From: Diploscapter coronatus
Taxonomy: Eukaryota; Nematoda; Chromadorea; Rhabditida; Rhabditidae
Direction of reading: 5' to 3'
DNA length: 64,000 nt
Assembly (NCBI GenBank): GCA_964036155.1
Contig: OZ038423.1
Span: 30,705,249-30,769,248, forward strand
Below are positions 63,614-64,000 of the stretch, piece after piece. The notes beneath the pieces were generated by a model that saw only the letters and a program-made list of their open reading frames with translations, was not told where the DNA came from and did not search any database. The translations under genes were made by a program, and so were the position numbers. How positions within the stretch are numbered: the stretch's first letter is position 1; each line of letters opens with the position of its first letter.

Positions 63614-64000
63614 GTGAGCCGTTATTTATTATCATTTGATAAAAATTTTCTTATCATTTTTTGGATCACTGCTCTCTACTTTTCAGTAGAGACACTGATC
63701 ATTCTTTTTTGTTGAACTTGAAAAATTCGGAATTTTCTTACTTGGTCAAAAATTTTGCAACTACATGAGCTCATAAAGTTTCAACATCTACTTCAAGCTA
63801 CAGCGAATTTCATTGAGCCTATTGAACCTCTCTCGTTCTTCCGATGTTGACCTCTGACTTCATTTCCTTTCATCGTGGTTCCGGTTTCTACGGTGCAGAA
63901 ACTTCCTGCAATTTTTCCTCATGGTGCTTTGGATATTTTTACGGAAATGCGAAATTCGATCCCCTAGTAGATTCCGCCCCAAGTGGAATATATTATTGGG
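63614..64000 (+). other. Intron sequence after the signal-peptide exon
   Basis: Starts with GTGAGC and is AT-rich. I see no acceptor plus open frame that clearly continues the gene before the window ends. Confidence 0.45.

Overview
The window is nuclear DNA of a free-living-type rhabditid nematode. This rests on multi-exon genes with many introns of 40-50 bp, acceptors of the TTTTAG/TTTTCAG type, high AT content outside exons, a nematode-specific DB-module protein, and nematode versions of par-3, vps-16 and pde-3. vps-16 is followed head-to-tail by an M16 metalloprotease, the same order I recall for C05D11.2 and C05D11.1 of Caenorhabditis elegans. Exon boundaries were worked out by hand from splice signals, reading phase and family conservation. 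Most models close with a total length divisible by three.

Layout: 1-2.1 kb, no firm gene. 2.1-4.9 kb (+), class B (secretin-like) neuropeptide receptor. 5.8-11.1 kb (-), polarity scaffold PAR-3 (CR1 end, three PDZ domains, aPKC-binding region, proline/tyrosine-rich tail), whose first exon is not resolved. 13.2-18.7 kb (+), VPS-16 of the HOPS/CORVET tethering complexes. 19.0-28.0 kb (+), M16 zinc metalloprotease, probably co-transcribed with vps-16. 28.0-31.3 kb, mostly empty. 31.3-32.6 kb (+), alkaline ceramidase. 33.1-34.5 kb (-), unrecognised coiled-coil membrane protein with disrupted or oddly spliced 3' half. 34.7-36.8 kb (+), short CEP104-like ciliary-tip protein. 37.2-38.0 kb (+), secreted DB-module protein with a Lys/Gly/Ala tail. 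39.9-55.2 kb (-), cyclic-nucleotide phosphodiesterase PDE-3 with introns of up to about 6 kb and an alternative first exon. 55.2-63.5 kb, long non-coding stretch. 63.56 kb (+), first exon of a secreted or membrane protein that leaves the window.

These are mostly housekeeping, polarity and signalling genes that do not form one pathway. The exceptions are the vps-16/protease pair (likely operon) and the close divergent pair at 34.5-34.7 kb. No bacterial, viral or CRISPR-like content was seen.

The unusual signals are in mobile and splicing features. A tRNA-derived SINE is inserted exactly across a vps-16 splice donor. A small inverted-repeat element is present twice, in opposite orientation, in the two genes of the putative operon, and three further hairpin elements sit in protease introns. 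A 110-bp optional intron in par-3 would switch the C-terminal tail between two reading frames that both stay open for about 270 codons. Two GC-AG introns occur in vps-16, and the CEP104-like protein lacks the C-terminal TOG-array half.
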